In this document: piece by piece, positions 10,961 through 22,208 of the stretch
Layout: the number at the start of each line of letters is the position of its first letter
Position numbering within the stretch: the first letter of the stretch is position 1
Assembly (NCBI GenBank): GCA_013397075.1
Contig: VWZS01009922.1
Coordinates: forward strand, 3,044,441 to 3,108,440
Source: Rhabdornis inornatus
Taxonomy: Eukaryota > Chordata > Aves > Passeriformes > Rhabdornithidae
DNA length: 64,000 bases
Direction of reading: 5' to 3'
The notes under the pieces: generated by a model
The model's input: only the letters and a program-made list of their open reading frames with translations
What the model was told of the DNA's origin: nothing
The model's database searches: none
Translations under genes and position numbers: made by a program

Positions 10961-13900
10961 CACAAGCACACACCCTTTGTTTAAATGCTGACATCTTTTG
11001 CAAGGGCAGGTAGGAAGACCTGCTGAAAATATGTCCTTTGGTAAAAGCCGGTGTTTGAGAATGCAGGTACCTGTGTGCTGGGAAGGGAGGCCATGAAGTT
11101 TTGATGTGAGGCTGCAGAGCAGCTGGTGGATGGTATCTTAGTAAATGCACAATAATTTCTTTCTCATTCATGAGTCTACATCTCTTGCACTCACTGGAGG
11201 AACATACCCTTGGGCATAGAGTAGCTGTAGCATCATCATTCTTGTGCCTGCTGTCCTCACAGTCCAGAAATTAACTTGGCAAATGTGTCCCTGGGCTCTA
11301 AGCAGAGAAAGCCCACGGTGCTGGAATCCCACTGGGATATGGAAGTACACATACTTTTACAATTAAAGACAACAGGTCTTCCGCAATGGAGGAAATAGAG
11401 GTTGCAACATACATCTGAGACTAGTGTGGAAATGTAAACAAAAACTAAATTTAGTCCTCTCAAAGGCACCTGCAAGCCCCCTTGTTAAAATGTGATTTAC
11501 AAGCCAAGAGTGTGCCCCGTGCAGGTGGGGATGCATTACAGTGCCAGTGTGCTGCTCAGGAGCATGGTGGCTCTTACTTCTCTGAGCAGGAGTCAGGAAG
11601 AGATGGGTGTGTGTGGGATTGTTGCAAGCCATAAGGCCAGACCCCAGTTTTTCTTCCTCTTCTGTTGCAGTTGCAGGAACAGCTCAAATGCACAGGAGAG
11701 AGAGGAACCAGGCAAATTGGTGAGATTTCTTCACTATGAGATCTTTGCCTGACTCTGCTATAGTTTGGTGTTTCTGTCCAGTGTTTCCGATGCCTAAAAT
11801 AAATATTTCATTACACAACTACTCAGTCAGGTAATATGTAACGCTGACCAGAGCTGAAGAACACACCTAGCTAAACCTAAACCTTAGATACTTTCCAGAG
11901 TAATGCTTAGAAAAGGATTTAGAGTTCCTGTCCTGTCAGAAATTCATTGCTGCTCATGTGGAGCTCATAACTCACTGGGTGGCCAAAGACACAGAAATGC
12001 CTGAAGGAGCATTAAACAAGAAAAAACAAGTTTAACCAGCAGGCAGACTGCTCATGCCACTCTCCACACTGAACCCTCTTTGCCTTGAGCTATTTCATGA
12101 TCTGTGCTAATCTTTTATCTCTGTTCACCCCTCCTGTGTGCCTGACCTTTAGCCCTGGCTAGTGAAGTGGCTTGAAATAAAAGCTAAGGATGCTCCTTCC
12201 GTTTCCCCCACACTTCACAACTCAATGAATGATAGTGGCAGAGCAAACCATTCTTCTGTCTGTTATGTCTATTCTCTTACCTCCCTCTCTCTGTCATCTG
12301 GCAGAGTGCAAGACCTATCTTTCTTCTCCTCTGTCTTTCTTTAGTTCCTGGAACTGCAGTTCCTGGAGTCTCCAGGATCTTTTGTAGAAATCAGGTGTAG
12401 GAAAAAAGAAGACAGAAAGATGGGAAGGAAAAGCTGAGCACCCAGGAGCATTCTGAAAAAAATTCTCTGCTGCATTACACATTCCTCGATGCTTGATGTG
12501 CCCGGGAGAGTGGCCAGCACTTCACAGTGACTGAGGCCATTTTCACCCTCCAGCAGCAATGTGGCTTCCTGTACCTGGTCCCAAATTTTGGGGTGGACTC
12601 TTCAGCCAGTCTGTGCATATTGCCCATGGCAGTGCTTGCCAGGCACTTCAGTGGGAACGTGGCCAACAGAATGGGAGTGGGGCAATCCCAGCCCCAGGTT
12701 CCCTGCATGCCCACGTCTTGTCCTTGGCACAGCTCCTGCTGCCTGGCTGGGGGCAGGGATAGTGGCCATGCCTCAGTTGTCCATACAGGCCAATTGTCCA
12801 CTTACAGATCACAACCTACAGGTCACCTTGACCAGTGGTATCATCTACAGAGATTTCCTTCATCTTCAATGTGTCCAGAGGTCTGTACCTCAGCTGTTTG
12901 GGAACAGCTGAGCTCAGAGTTGATGGAGTTTGACATTCATTGCATGAGGCATGGATAAACATCCAGAAAGGGGCTAAACAGATCTGCCTGAGCTCATCTC
13001 CAAAGCCATACTGCTCCCTCAGTTGTTCAAAGAGGAATGGAAACTGGGCAGCAAAGGCAGGTGGGGCTAGTGACACTGTTCCCTTTGGGGTTTTGGTTTA
13101 GGGGATGGGATGTTTGCACCTGTTCCCTTCTGGTCAGTGAGTGCCTGGGGAAATGGACCTCACTAATGGCTTGGGGGTGACCTGCAGAGATGCCATGGTC
13201 TGTGCATTTATTTAGTGGGATGCAGAGATGAATAGGGCCAAAAACTCCATTTGCTGTTTATACAGGGGATTTTTGGGTGGCTCTCTGGAACAGCTTGGGT
13301 TTTTTTTCTATGCCTTGTGACAGCAAAGAGGGCAAAGTTACTACTGTATGTGTCACTTGGATAGCACAGGGCTTTTCTCCTGGAAGGCCTTGGTTTCTAA
13401 ATTTCTGACACCACACACACACAAGATCAATGCAGTTGTGGAGTTTTTGTTTGCTACTGAATTGTTTAACATTTCATTTTCCCCTGTGCCTCTTGAACGC
13501 TTTGTCAAAAGAATAATTAATGTTTGTTTCAAGTTTGTCTTTTAGATAAGGCTCCAGCTAAAATTTTGTTCTCTTTTTCAAGAACAGTCCTTTAGGGGCT
13601 CTTTTGAGTCTTTTGACATTTGAAAACTCACCTGATATCTTTGCCTCATTAGCTTTCAGTGTGCATTGGCCACAGCAGCACAGAAAATGGAGCAGTGAGG
13701 ATGCAGAAATGAGGAACTCCTTTGCTTGTCTGTGGATGTGCTCTGCCTGTTCCCTCGTGTTGCAGGCAGCTCCTGGATGATACCCACAGGGAGCAACACA
13801 AGCAGCACCTCTGGAATCAAACTCATGCACCTGACACACATCTGACACTTCACTGTGCTATTTGCTTTCAAGTGGTGGATCTCCCATCTCTCTGCGCTCC

Positions 13901-14656
13901 CTCAAAAATCTTTCAGTGAGCAAAATTAAAGTCTGGCCTTCTCTTTTATAACATGTGTCTTCTGTAGGATTTCTAACTTAACAACTATCCCAGTATCAAA
14001 GGTCTTCCTGTCTATATTCTTAGTCAGGTGATAAATATGTTGTTTGCTAAAAATTGTTCAGGCTGCCTCAAGTTTTTGGTTGGATGTGTCTTGGCCACTG
14101 TTACTGTCAAAGCCTGGCTACTACTCTAGAGAGAGAGACTTTGAGAATAGGAGCGTGCCTTTGGGTGGATACCCTTCAGTTGCCTTGCAGGGATTTTGTA
14201 TTCACATCTTTTCTAGCCTTATCTCAGTGGATCATTCAAGAAATATCAACACTGACCAGTAGGAGAGGAAGGTGTTTGACCAGAAAGATGAATTTTAGAA
14301 AAAACAAACCAAAAAATCAAGCAAAAGCTTCTTTTTGATTACTTGAGGTAAACAATGCTGATACTGAAAATATGAAGGAATCGTAACTGGTTTTTTGTGG
14401 TGCCAGCTATAACCAGTGTTTCCCATCACTAGAGGGGGCAATGTTTCCCCCTTTCAAGGCTTTTTCCTCTCATATTTTTAATTTATATGTGTCATGGAAG
14501 AGATTAATCCTCAATACAAGCTATGACTCAGAAGTCTAGTTAATCACTATGTAAAAAGTATTACAAGGACTAGATTTGTTCACATTCCTTTACAAAAATA
14601 GAGATGTAACAGGTAAGAGTTTGTTGGATTCAGGACTTTTGTGAAAAGCCTAACCT
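10961..14656. other. Non-coding region, unassigned
   Basis: No gene recognised. The segment 12,480-13,100 is somewhat richer in GC and carries overlapping frames of up to 143 codons (12,527-12,958, +; 12,816-13,076, -) without recognisable domains. It may be an old repeat. A short (CA)n run lies near 13,413. Confidence 0.45.
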
Positions 14657-14990
14657 CAGATCACAGAATGATAGAATAATAGAATCACAGATTGGAAAAG
14701 ACCATTAAGATAACATTAAATTCAATGGTAAACCAAGCACTGTCAAGTCCACCACTAAACCATGTCCCTGAGCGCCACATCTACACATCTTTTAAATACC
14801 TCCAGGGCTGGTGACTCAACCACTTCCCTAGGCAGCCTGTTCCTGCCTAGGGAAGAAATTATTCCTAATACCCAGTATTAACCTCCCCTGGCACAACCTG
14901 AGGTCACTCTTGTCCTGTCACTTGTTACTTGGGAGAAGAGATTGACCCCAGCCTCACTACAGCTTCCTTTCATACAGCTGTAGAGAGATC
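14657..14990 (-). mobile_element. CR1 LINE, 5'-truncated
   Basis: It begins with the reversed CR1 tail 'atcacagaatgatagaataa' and 'tagaatcacagattggaaaa', followed by 'accatgtccctgagcgccac', 'tacctccagggctggtgact' and 'ggcagcctgttcc'. These are characteristic of the reverse complement of the CR1 3' UTR region. The right border, near 'gctgtagagagatctc', is approximate. Confidence 0.88.
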
Positions 14991-17900
14991 TCTCCGTTGT
15001 TTGATTTCTGTATGATGCCTCCACCAATGAAAACTCTCTTTTTTTGCAAAAAATGCAATCTTTTTTTGTCTTCTTGCAGCTTCAGTAGATGTAGGACGTG
15101 TTCCTTCTGAGCAAAATGCTGACACCCAGCACAGGGCATGAACAGCCTAGTGCTGGCATTCACCCTTCACCTGCAGGAGGATGTCAGGTCCCCCAATACA
15201 GCCCCAGAAGCAGAACTGGCTCCGCAAACACAACCATGGCAAGGCTGGAAATAAAACACTTTCATTTTGGAGGTGCAGGGGGAAATATTTTTTTTCAGAT
15301 GTCCTGTAGAAACCCAGCTAGTTCCTTCTGTGTTGTGCAAAATTTCCCGTCCTGACAGGGAACTAGTTACTGCTTGCAAGTGTTTCTGAGCAGCAGTTCC
15401 AGTGCAGAGCTTGGGCCCCAGGCTTGCATGTGAGAGGCTGCAAACAAGAAGTGGAGATTCTGATCTGGACACCCTTACAAATTTTTTGAGGAATGCTGGC
15501 TTCAAAGCTTGAGAGCAAGCAAGCAGAAACTGCCACAGTAGCAGTGAGGAAATGACAAGAGGTAGATGGAATGGCAGGGGAAAAAAAGAGAAAATGTGCA
15601 AAGGAAAAATGAGATAATAAAGAGAAACATGCCAAAGAAAGAGGAAGACACACAAGAATATAGCTTTTTAAAAAAGCTGAGAAGGAAAAGAAAACTAAGC
15701 TAAACACAGAGCAGACAGCCTAGGATGTAAAAATTCTGATGTTTAAAAATCTATAAAGTCAAACCCCATAAAGTAAGAGTGTTCAAAAAGACACATATGC
15801 AAGTGAACCTATGTGCACATAACATTTTGTTCAGTCCTACAAGTATTTGTGTGCAAATTTTCAGCTGGATCCAAAGGAAATTGAATTATTCTTTTCTTGG
15901 CAAAAAGCTGCCTGCTATTTAGGAGAGCAGTGTAATTTATAATCATGCGTTCTTTTCTCCTGCCACGGTTTGCAGCAGAAGACAGGTACTTGAAATTCTG
16001 GCAGTAGGCTGGCAATGCCTGAGTTTGCAGCAGAACAACTTTATCTTGGCTGTGGCAGCCACCCTGGGCAGGGCAGGGGCCCTGGGAAAGTCCATTCTGC
16101 TACTGTGTCGAAGCTGACTATGGTTCACTCATCAAAAACTGAGTGAGATTGAGGCTCACAAGTACTAGATGGTTGGCTAACCATGAGTCAGCTTCTGCCA
16201 GATCAGATTCTCAAAAATCATTACTTTGTTTCCTCACAGTTTTGCAAAAATAACTGGAATAACAGGTGTAATTAAAAATAAATTTTTTTTCCATCTGTTT
16301 CTCATGCTTTTTACTCCTGTAAGCCTCTAGCCAGCTTTCCCACCAAAGCAATATTTTCATGTACTTCCTTCCATCACAAAGTTGAATTATTTTCTGAAAG
16401 AAAACCAGGAAAACTAGGGAACACATTGGACTGAGTTAGGGTCTAACCAAGACACTGGTTTTCCTTTGTAGGACTACCAAAACAGGATAGACAGCATGGT
16501 TACAACAGTCTCCATGAATGGCACTTCTAGACCCGTATCCATCTGGGAATGGATTTATCCGCTGGAAGAGTCACTGCCAGTCACTGGAAGGAAACTGCAT
16601 TTCCAGTTTCTCTGCTGGAAATGTGGGACTTGCATGATTTCCTGGGAGAGCCCTGGAGGTGTGCCCTTCTCCCACTGCAGCTAGACCTGGGAGCTGACAG
16701 TGGCTAGCCTTCTCCAACCTCTTCTTGTCTCCCTGTCACCAAGTAAAACCTAAGATTAGCTCATGCACTGTTATTAATATTTCACTAGTACTCCCCTTTG
16801 CAGCAAATGGATGGTTTTGATCAATTATTCATCGCTGGGCGTAGCCTATTAAATTTGAAGTGGGGTGTACGCTTTCCTGTTATTTATTTATCATTGCTTT
16901 TATTTTACAGGGTGTTTTTTCCCTTGCTATTTCATTTTTCACTTGCTTAAATGCCTCTCCTTCAAAGTTCAGACTGCTTGCAGGAAATTAGTCTTGTGCC
17001 TTATGACTTTTAAGTAAGACTAAGTTCTCTGCAAGGGCCTGAGACTGAGTCACAAAGAAAACTTTCAGACCCACTCAGTCACTTCAGTGCAGAAGATCTC
17101 TTTGAAACAAATGACTCGGGGAATTTGGTAACAAATCTAACCTGTCAAAGCTCATCCATGGCCCCAGAGCTGTCTGCTTTTTGTTTCACAGGGATGTTTG
17201 GATACTTCTGCAGAGGGAGCAACCTGCTTCAAGACCAGAAATCAGTCGTTGCCTGTCCCCTCCTTTGCCAGTGGGGGCTGTTCTATTGGAACCCTCCTGC
17301 ACACAGGTTGTGGGGAGTGCAAATCTTCCTGGGCTGGTTGCAGGTTGTATCCCCTAGTTAGAAGTGGCCTTTTGCTTTGCTTTGTGAAAACAGTCTACTC
17401 ATAGCTTATTTGATTTCTGTGGCTCATCTTGATTCACAAATAAGACAGATTGTAGTGAAATTGAATTAAAGATTTCCTTAGAAGACTCTAAGACAGATTT
17501 CAGAGTTTAAGGCTTGAAAACTGAAAGCTGCACAAGCATGTGAAATCATAAACCAGTCTCCCAGCTTAGCCTTAACAGGCCATTATCCTCCTGGTCATTC
17601 CTGTGCCCGGATCCAAGGGAAAGGCTGAGGTTTGGAGAGCTGCTGATCTGAGAATTACCCTACTAAAATCACGCTTTTCAGTGTGACAGAACTTCTTTCT
17701 ACATTCCTCTTTTTCCATCCAGCCTTGCCAGTATGCAAGCCTGGGTGTCCCTCCCTGACCAAGCATAAATGTCTTGCTGCTGCTGGGCACTTGAGGCTCC
17801 CAGATGTGCTGTGTGGCACAGGCTTCCCTTCATTCACACCATCGCCCTCCACCCTACCTGCCCCTCCTCTCCATGCAGCAGCTGTGCAGGAGTGTAAGAA

Positions 17901-20900
17901 TGGAATATCATGATATCATGATTCCACTCCCAACAGACCCCAGTATCCATGCTGTGACAGGTTCAATGGGATCACCCAGTGTTGCTTTGCATTCTCAAGG
18001 CCATGTTTGGCACATACAATGTAGGGAAAACACAGTGTAAAAGGTCTGAGTTTCACACGCGTTCTGCAAAGCCCCAGCCTGCAGTATTCTCTCTCTTGCA
18101 GGGATCACAGGTGGCATTTCAGGGTACACTGCTAACACAGACTGAGCAGTGGGTCAAATTACCAACTTGCACCTGAGCACATGCCATCAGAGTAATGACT
18201 CCTGCTTCACAAAGACTCATTTACCTTTCAACAGCATTGAAGTTCTCAGGGTCCATATTCAGAGGCAGTTCAGTGCCTAAATCACTAGTGGTTACAGGAA
18301 GTGTCACTGACTTTCATAGGAACAAGGACAGAGTCACACCAAACAAAGGTGCAATTCAGATAGCGTCAAACTGTAGTGGGAATTAGATCAGGTCCTCTGT
18401 ACTCATATATGAGCAAGATATTATTTGTTAAAAGGAAAGAATTTAAAAATAATTTCCATTATTTTTATTTGCCCTGTATTTTCATGGACCAGGATGTTCC
18501 TCTCAAAGGGTTCATTTAAAATTGTGCTGTCATTAAGACAAAAACACTTTGCAAGGTCCACAGGAAGCTTTCATTCAGCTTGGAAGATCTGTGCTACAGT
18601 CCCCACTCTGCTCCCTACCACACTTCTCCCATCCCAAATCATGGTCTACAGCCTGTGACAATATCAGCTGTGGTGAGGAACACTTTGCATTATATGAGTG
18701 TGATTTTGCAAAGTAATGGCTTTTGGGAAATTTCCTGAAGCAGAAGCAGCCTGCTGGAAGGCAAAGTTCTTGTGAGATTGCAGTGGGCAGTTAAAAATGT
18801 GACAGCCAAGAGGTGGATGTGCCAGGAAGGGCCACCACAGGAATACACCTCCCTAGTGGCCATAAGGAAATGACTGACCTACAGCAGATCCTCAGCTGGG
18901 CATCCTGGCTGCCAGAACACAGCACTGCCATGTCAGGTGAAGCTGCTGGACCTCTTCTTAGCCAGATGCCACAGATCCTTCAAATATAATTTGCATTCAT
19001 GGGTGGAAGTGGGATTACTGGTTCCTGCATGCTTTTTGGGTTGTCACCTTGCTAACAAACATCCAAGCCTCATGCAGGAAGTTTCTGCCCTTCCCAAGGC
19101 TCCCCAAGGCATCTGGGGGTGAAGAGGTGGAAGGTGAGAACCTGTTGGCTGGTGAGGAGGTTGAAGTGAAAGTGCTCTGTCACTCCGAGCTGTGGGGCTG
19201 ACTCGGGGGCGGAGGTGAGGAGGAAAAAACCCGTGGAAGGGTTTGAAGCCTGTGGTGACACAGTCTGGCTGATCTGCAGTGAACTGTGGCTGCATTACGC
19301 AGGCAGCAGGACAGCAGTGTCAGCGCTGCAAAAAGTACTTGGAAAGAAAGGTCCTTCAGGCACAGGGACAATAAGGGGCAAGACTTGAGGTGTTGTAGTG
19401 GTGACAACGGGGGGGAAAAGATTGGTTTTGACCTTTTCAGCTGCGTCTCAGGGGCGTGGTCTGTTCACAATTATAGTCCTCCCTCTGCAAGTGATTGAAT
19501 ATGGTGGATGCTAATTTATGGTACTTAATTTATAGATAAGTATCTTTGATATTTCCTAATGTCTTTTCCTGTAATTGGAGGATCACCTCTCCTTTAACTT
19601 TTTTACCTTTCATGCACATAAATCTCAAAGCAGCTGCATTGATATTTTGGCCTTAAGACTGAAGCTGTAGGTCAAGTGTATTGTTTTTCTGAGGTGGGAC
19701 AGCAATGGACATTTAACTCAGTCTCACAGTACAGCCTGTCCTAACACCAGCTGGCCTGTTCCTACCCATAAGGATATTTTGTGGCAAAATGCAAGCTATT
19801 ATATTTATATCATATTGTAATATATATGTATGATATGATATTATATGATATGATATTTATATTGTAGAGTTACAATTCAATACCCTTCTAGGAAACCAGT
19901 ACTATAGAAATAGCCTGCAGTATCTTGCCATGTTTAAGAAATTAATTTAGAGACCTCTTTCTCATGGAATCCTACATTGTCAGCAATAATACAAACATCC
20001 ACCACAAAGGTACCAGTTAACCAGGTACAGGTAGGAGATAACTATCACAGTGTCCCACTTAAATGTGTTTCAGTGCTGCCCAGTAAAATTGTTATTTGTG
20101 TGATGCTTCAAGGATGCACAGTGCAGGGTTTAAATAGTGTGTCATGACAGGGCTTCAGCTGGGGTTGTGTATAAAGACTACCTAAGCTAAATAATACTTG
20201 GTGAGACAGCATTATCAGCTATACAGTGACAATCCAGCAGGACTTGAAATAAGGCAGAAAAAGGGAATAATGATCCACATGGCAAATATATTTTTTGTTT
20301 ATATCTGCCTGCATAAATCCATCATACTTTAAGTCTTATCCTTGCTGTTCTTGTATTTCCAAGCTTGTTTGAACACTTTTTTAACACAGGTTGTGCCTAT
20401 GGGATGTGCTGGCATTGAATCACTACTGAGGACACAGTGTTGAGCTCAGTCTAGGTCACATGAATATAAAATACCATACAGTGTGGTGGAAACTCTGAGT
20501 TGCTCCCCTACCTTCTGCCTAAGCTGTAACAACTCAAGAGAGGGTGCTAAGAGTGTTAAGGAAATGTATCTGGTAAGGAAACACCCACTCCAGTTTTCCT
20601 GTGCAAGTAAGATGTTAGATTTAGAGCACACATCCCTTTGGTGCCCTCTTCCTTATATCAGAAAAGACATCACAGCATTTAATGGGGTGTCATGGAGACC
20701 AACAAAAGTAATCAAGGATTTGAAAAAGGTTTGTAATAACAAGCAAACAAACTGGAACAAACCATCAGGCTGGTGTAAAATATCCTAGAAAAGAAGAGGA
20801 GCTGTGGCACAGCCTATCAAATAATCAAATACCATAGAGGAAGTATTTTTTAAATAGAAGTGAGTAATCAAAAATGCCTGGAATGTGTTTCAACGTGTTT

Positions 20901-21418
20901 CTGAATAGAGCAAATGTATGTTCGATGAATCTTAATTATGGAGATTTGTTCATGAGAGGACTCCCTTGAATCTTTTTACAACAGCATGTAGCTCATGGTC
21001 CAGCTGGTTGGGTGAATGACAGCTTTTTCATTAAAGGCATACAGTTTGGTAATTTCTTTCACCTGCCTGTTTTCAGAGGTAAAAGTCAGAACAAAAGTTG
21101 TTGAAAAAGCTGAAGGATGATCCTTCAGCCTGTAGAAAGTGGCAAGAATCTTATCAAGACAGGACGTTTCTTAAAATCCCTGTGGGACTGATTAATAACT
21201 TTTCTCTCTTGATGTGTTTTCAGATCTAAGGCTTCTGCAGTGCTGCATCATCAGGGCTTGAACGATAGTTTGTATTTGCACACATCAAGCATTTTTACAT
21301 GTGACCCTCCGTGCATTGGGAAACGTGTCCTTGCAATCTGTGTCAGTTGTGAGGTGGTGTGAGGAGTTCTGTGCCCTTTCTCAGGCTTCCCTGTTCAATA
21401 AAGGCTTGGGCAAACTGT
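14991..21418. other. Non-coding region, unassigned
   Basis: No recognised gene. The purine-rich strand at 15,480-15,720 produces Leu/Phe/Ser-rich frames of up to 162 codons on the minus strand that look compositional. A splice-bounded cysteine-rich segment at 17,192-17,343 is discussed in the findings. The remainder shows nothing that can be supported. Confidence 0.45.
19797..19862. repeat. AT-rich low-complexity repeat (TATGATA/TATAT)
   Basis: A 66-bp run of imperfect units such as 'tatgatatgatattatatga' is almost purely A and T. It is partly self-complementary. Confidence 0.85.
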
Positions 21419-21790
21419 AGGGAGGAACCAGGATGGTACTGGGATGGAGCACAACAGATCAGAGAACAGGGAGAGAGAGCTCAGCTTGTTCAGCCTGGAG
21501 AGGAGAAGGCGAGAGGGATCTTGGCATCTGCACCAACCCAAACAGAGCTTATAGAGAAGATGGAGCCAGCCTTTTGTCAGTGATAATGAAAAGGTCACAA
21601 CTTGCATCAAAGGAAATTCCAACCAATTGCATGGAAAAATTTTCACAGGGAGGGCAGTCAAACGTTGGCAGAGTTTGCGTGGCGATGCTGAGGAGTTTCC
21701 ATGCCTGGTGACTCTGCCCCAGCCTGGCTTGGCAGGCAGCCCTACCTCATGGTTGAGGTGTCACTGCAGACCTTGCTGTTCACGCCTCAA
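21419..21790 (+). mobile_element. CR1 LINE fragment, diverged
   Basis: CR1 sense-strand words occur in order: 'ttgttcagcctggagaggag', 'gatcttggcatctgcacc', 'agagaagatggagccagcct', then a decayed 'gggagggcagtcaaacgttg'. The copy is clearly more diverged and deleted than those at 10.4 or 40.7 kb. It lies just upstream of the candidate LCP1 promoter. Confidence 0.75.
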
Positions 21791-21859
21791 ATGTGGCCAC
21801 CCTTACCAGTGAAGAGAGGAAATACTCTGAGCGTGTGTGTATTCCGTGAGCGAGAGCGG

Positions 21860-22145
21860 TAGGGAGAGGAAGCAGCGCAAAGCATGGCCCCTATTGGAGA
21901 GCTGAGGTGAAGAGGTAGAGACCAGAGACTGCTTCGTTTCCTTATAAAGACAAAACATCCATTGCACTATGGGGTTTTGTCACCACTCACTTCCCTCTCT
22001 GGCCTCAGTCATAGGCTTGCACTCGGGCTTGCCTAGTTGAGCTGCAGAAAAGGAAGAGTTTCCTTGTCTGCAGTGACAACTGCTTTGCAGCTCCTCCACC
22101 CTACAAGACGTTTGGTTTATTTAAGAAGTTCTGCCCTTTCTGTTG
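21860..22145 (+). promoter_or_regulatory. LCP1: Candidate LCP1 promoter
   Basis: A TATA-like 'tttatttaag' lies at 22,116-22,125. Purine-rich ETS/PU.1-type words lie upstream: 'agaggaagc' near 21,865, 'cacttccctc' near 21,988, and 'aaaggaag' followed by 'tttcctt' at 22,048-22,065. PU.1/ETS sites without a CpG island would suit a gene expressed in leukocytes. The region directly precedes a short segment with a strong splice donor. This is inference from motifs; none is decisive alone. Confidence 0.33.
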
Positions 22146-22149
22146 GATT

Positions 22150-22208
22150 TGCAGCTGCTGAGCTCTTCGTTGCTCTGACAGTTTGGACCCACTGCTTGAG
22201 CCCAGGAG
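22150..22208 (+). other. LCP1: Candidate non-coding first exon of LCP1
   Basis: The segment begins about 25-35 bp downstream of the TATA-like element and ends in a near-perfect donor: 'cccaggag' followed by gtaaga at 22,209. In mammals LCP1 starts with a non-coding exon and a long first intron. Splicing from here to the acceptor at 31,637 would give a 9.4-kb intron 1. The 5' end is a guess from the TATA-like spacing. An alternative first exon in the CpG island at 3.1-3.7 kb is not excluded. Confidence 0.35.

Noticed and set aside
12480..13100. Several overlapping 86-143 codon frames on both strands
   Set aside because: Mutually overlapping without domains. Probably compositional or an old unrecognised repeat, not enough for a gene call.
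14420..14445. CTCF-like 'cactagagggggc'
   Set aside because: Spacing is off by extra G residues compared with the CTCF core, so the match is poor.
15167..15707. Minus-strand frames of 162 and 114 codons
   Set aside because: Leu/Phe/Ser-rich reading of a purine-rich + strand. Two overlapping frames are open, with no domain and no splice context.
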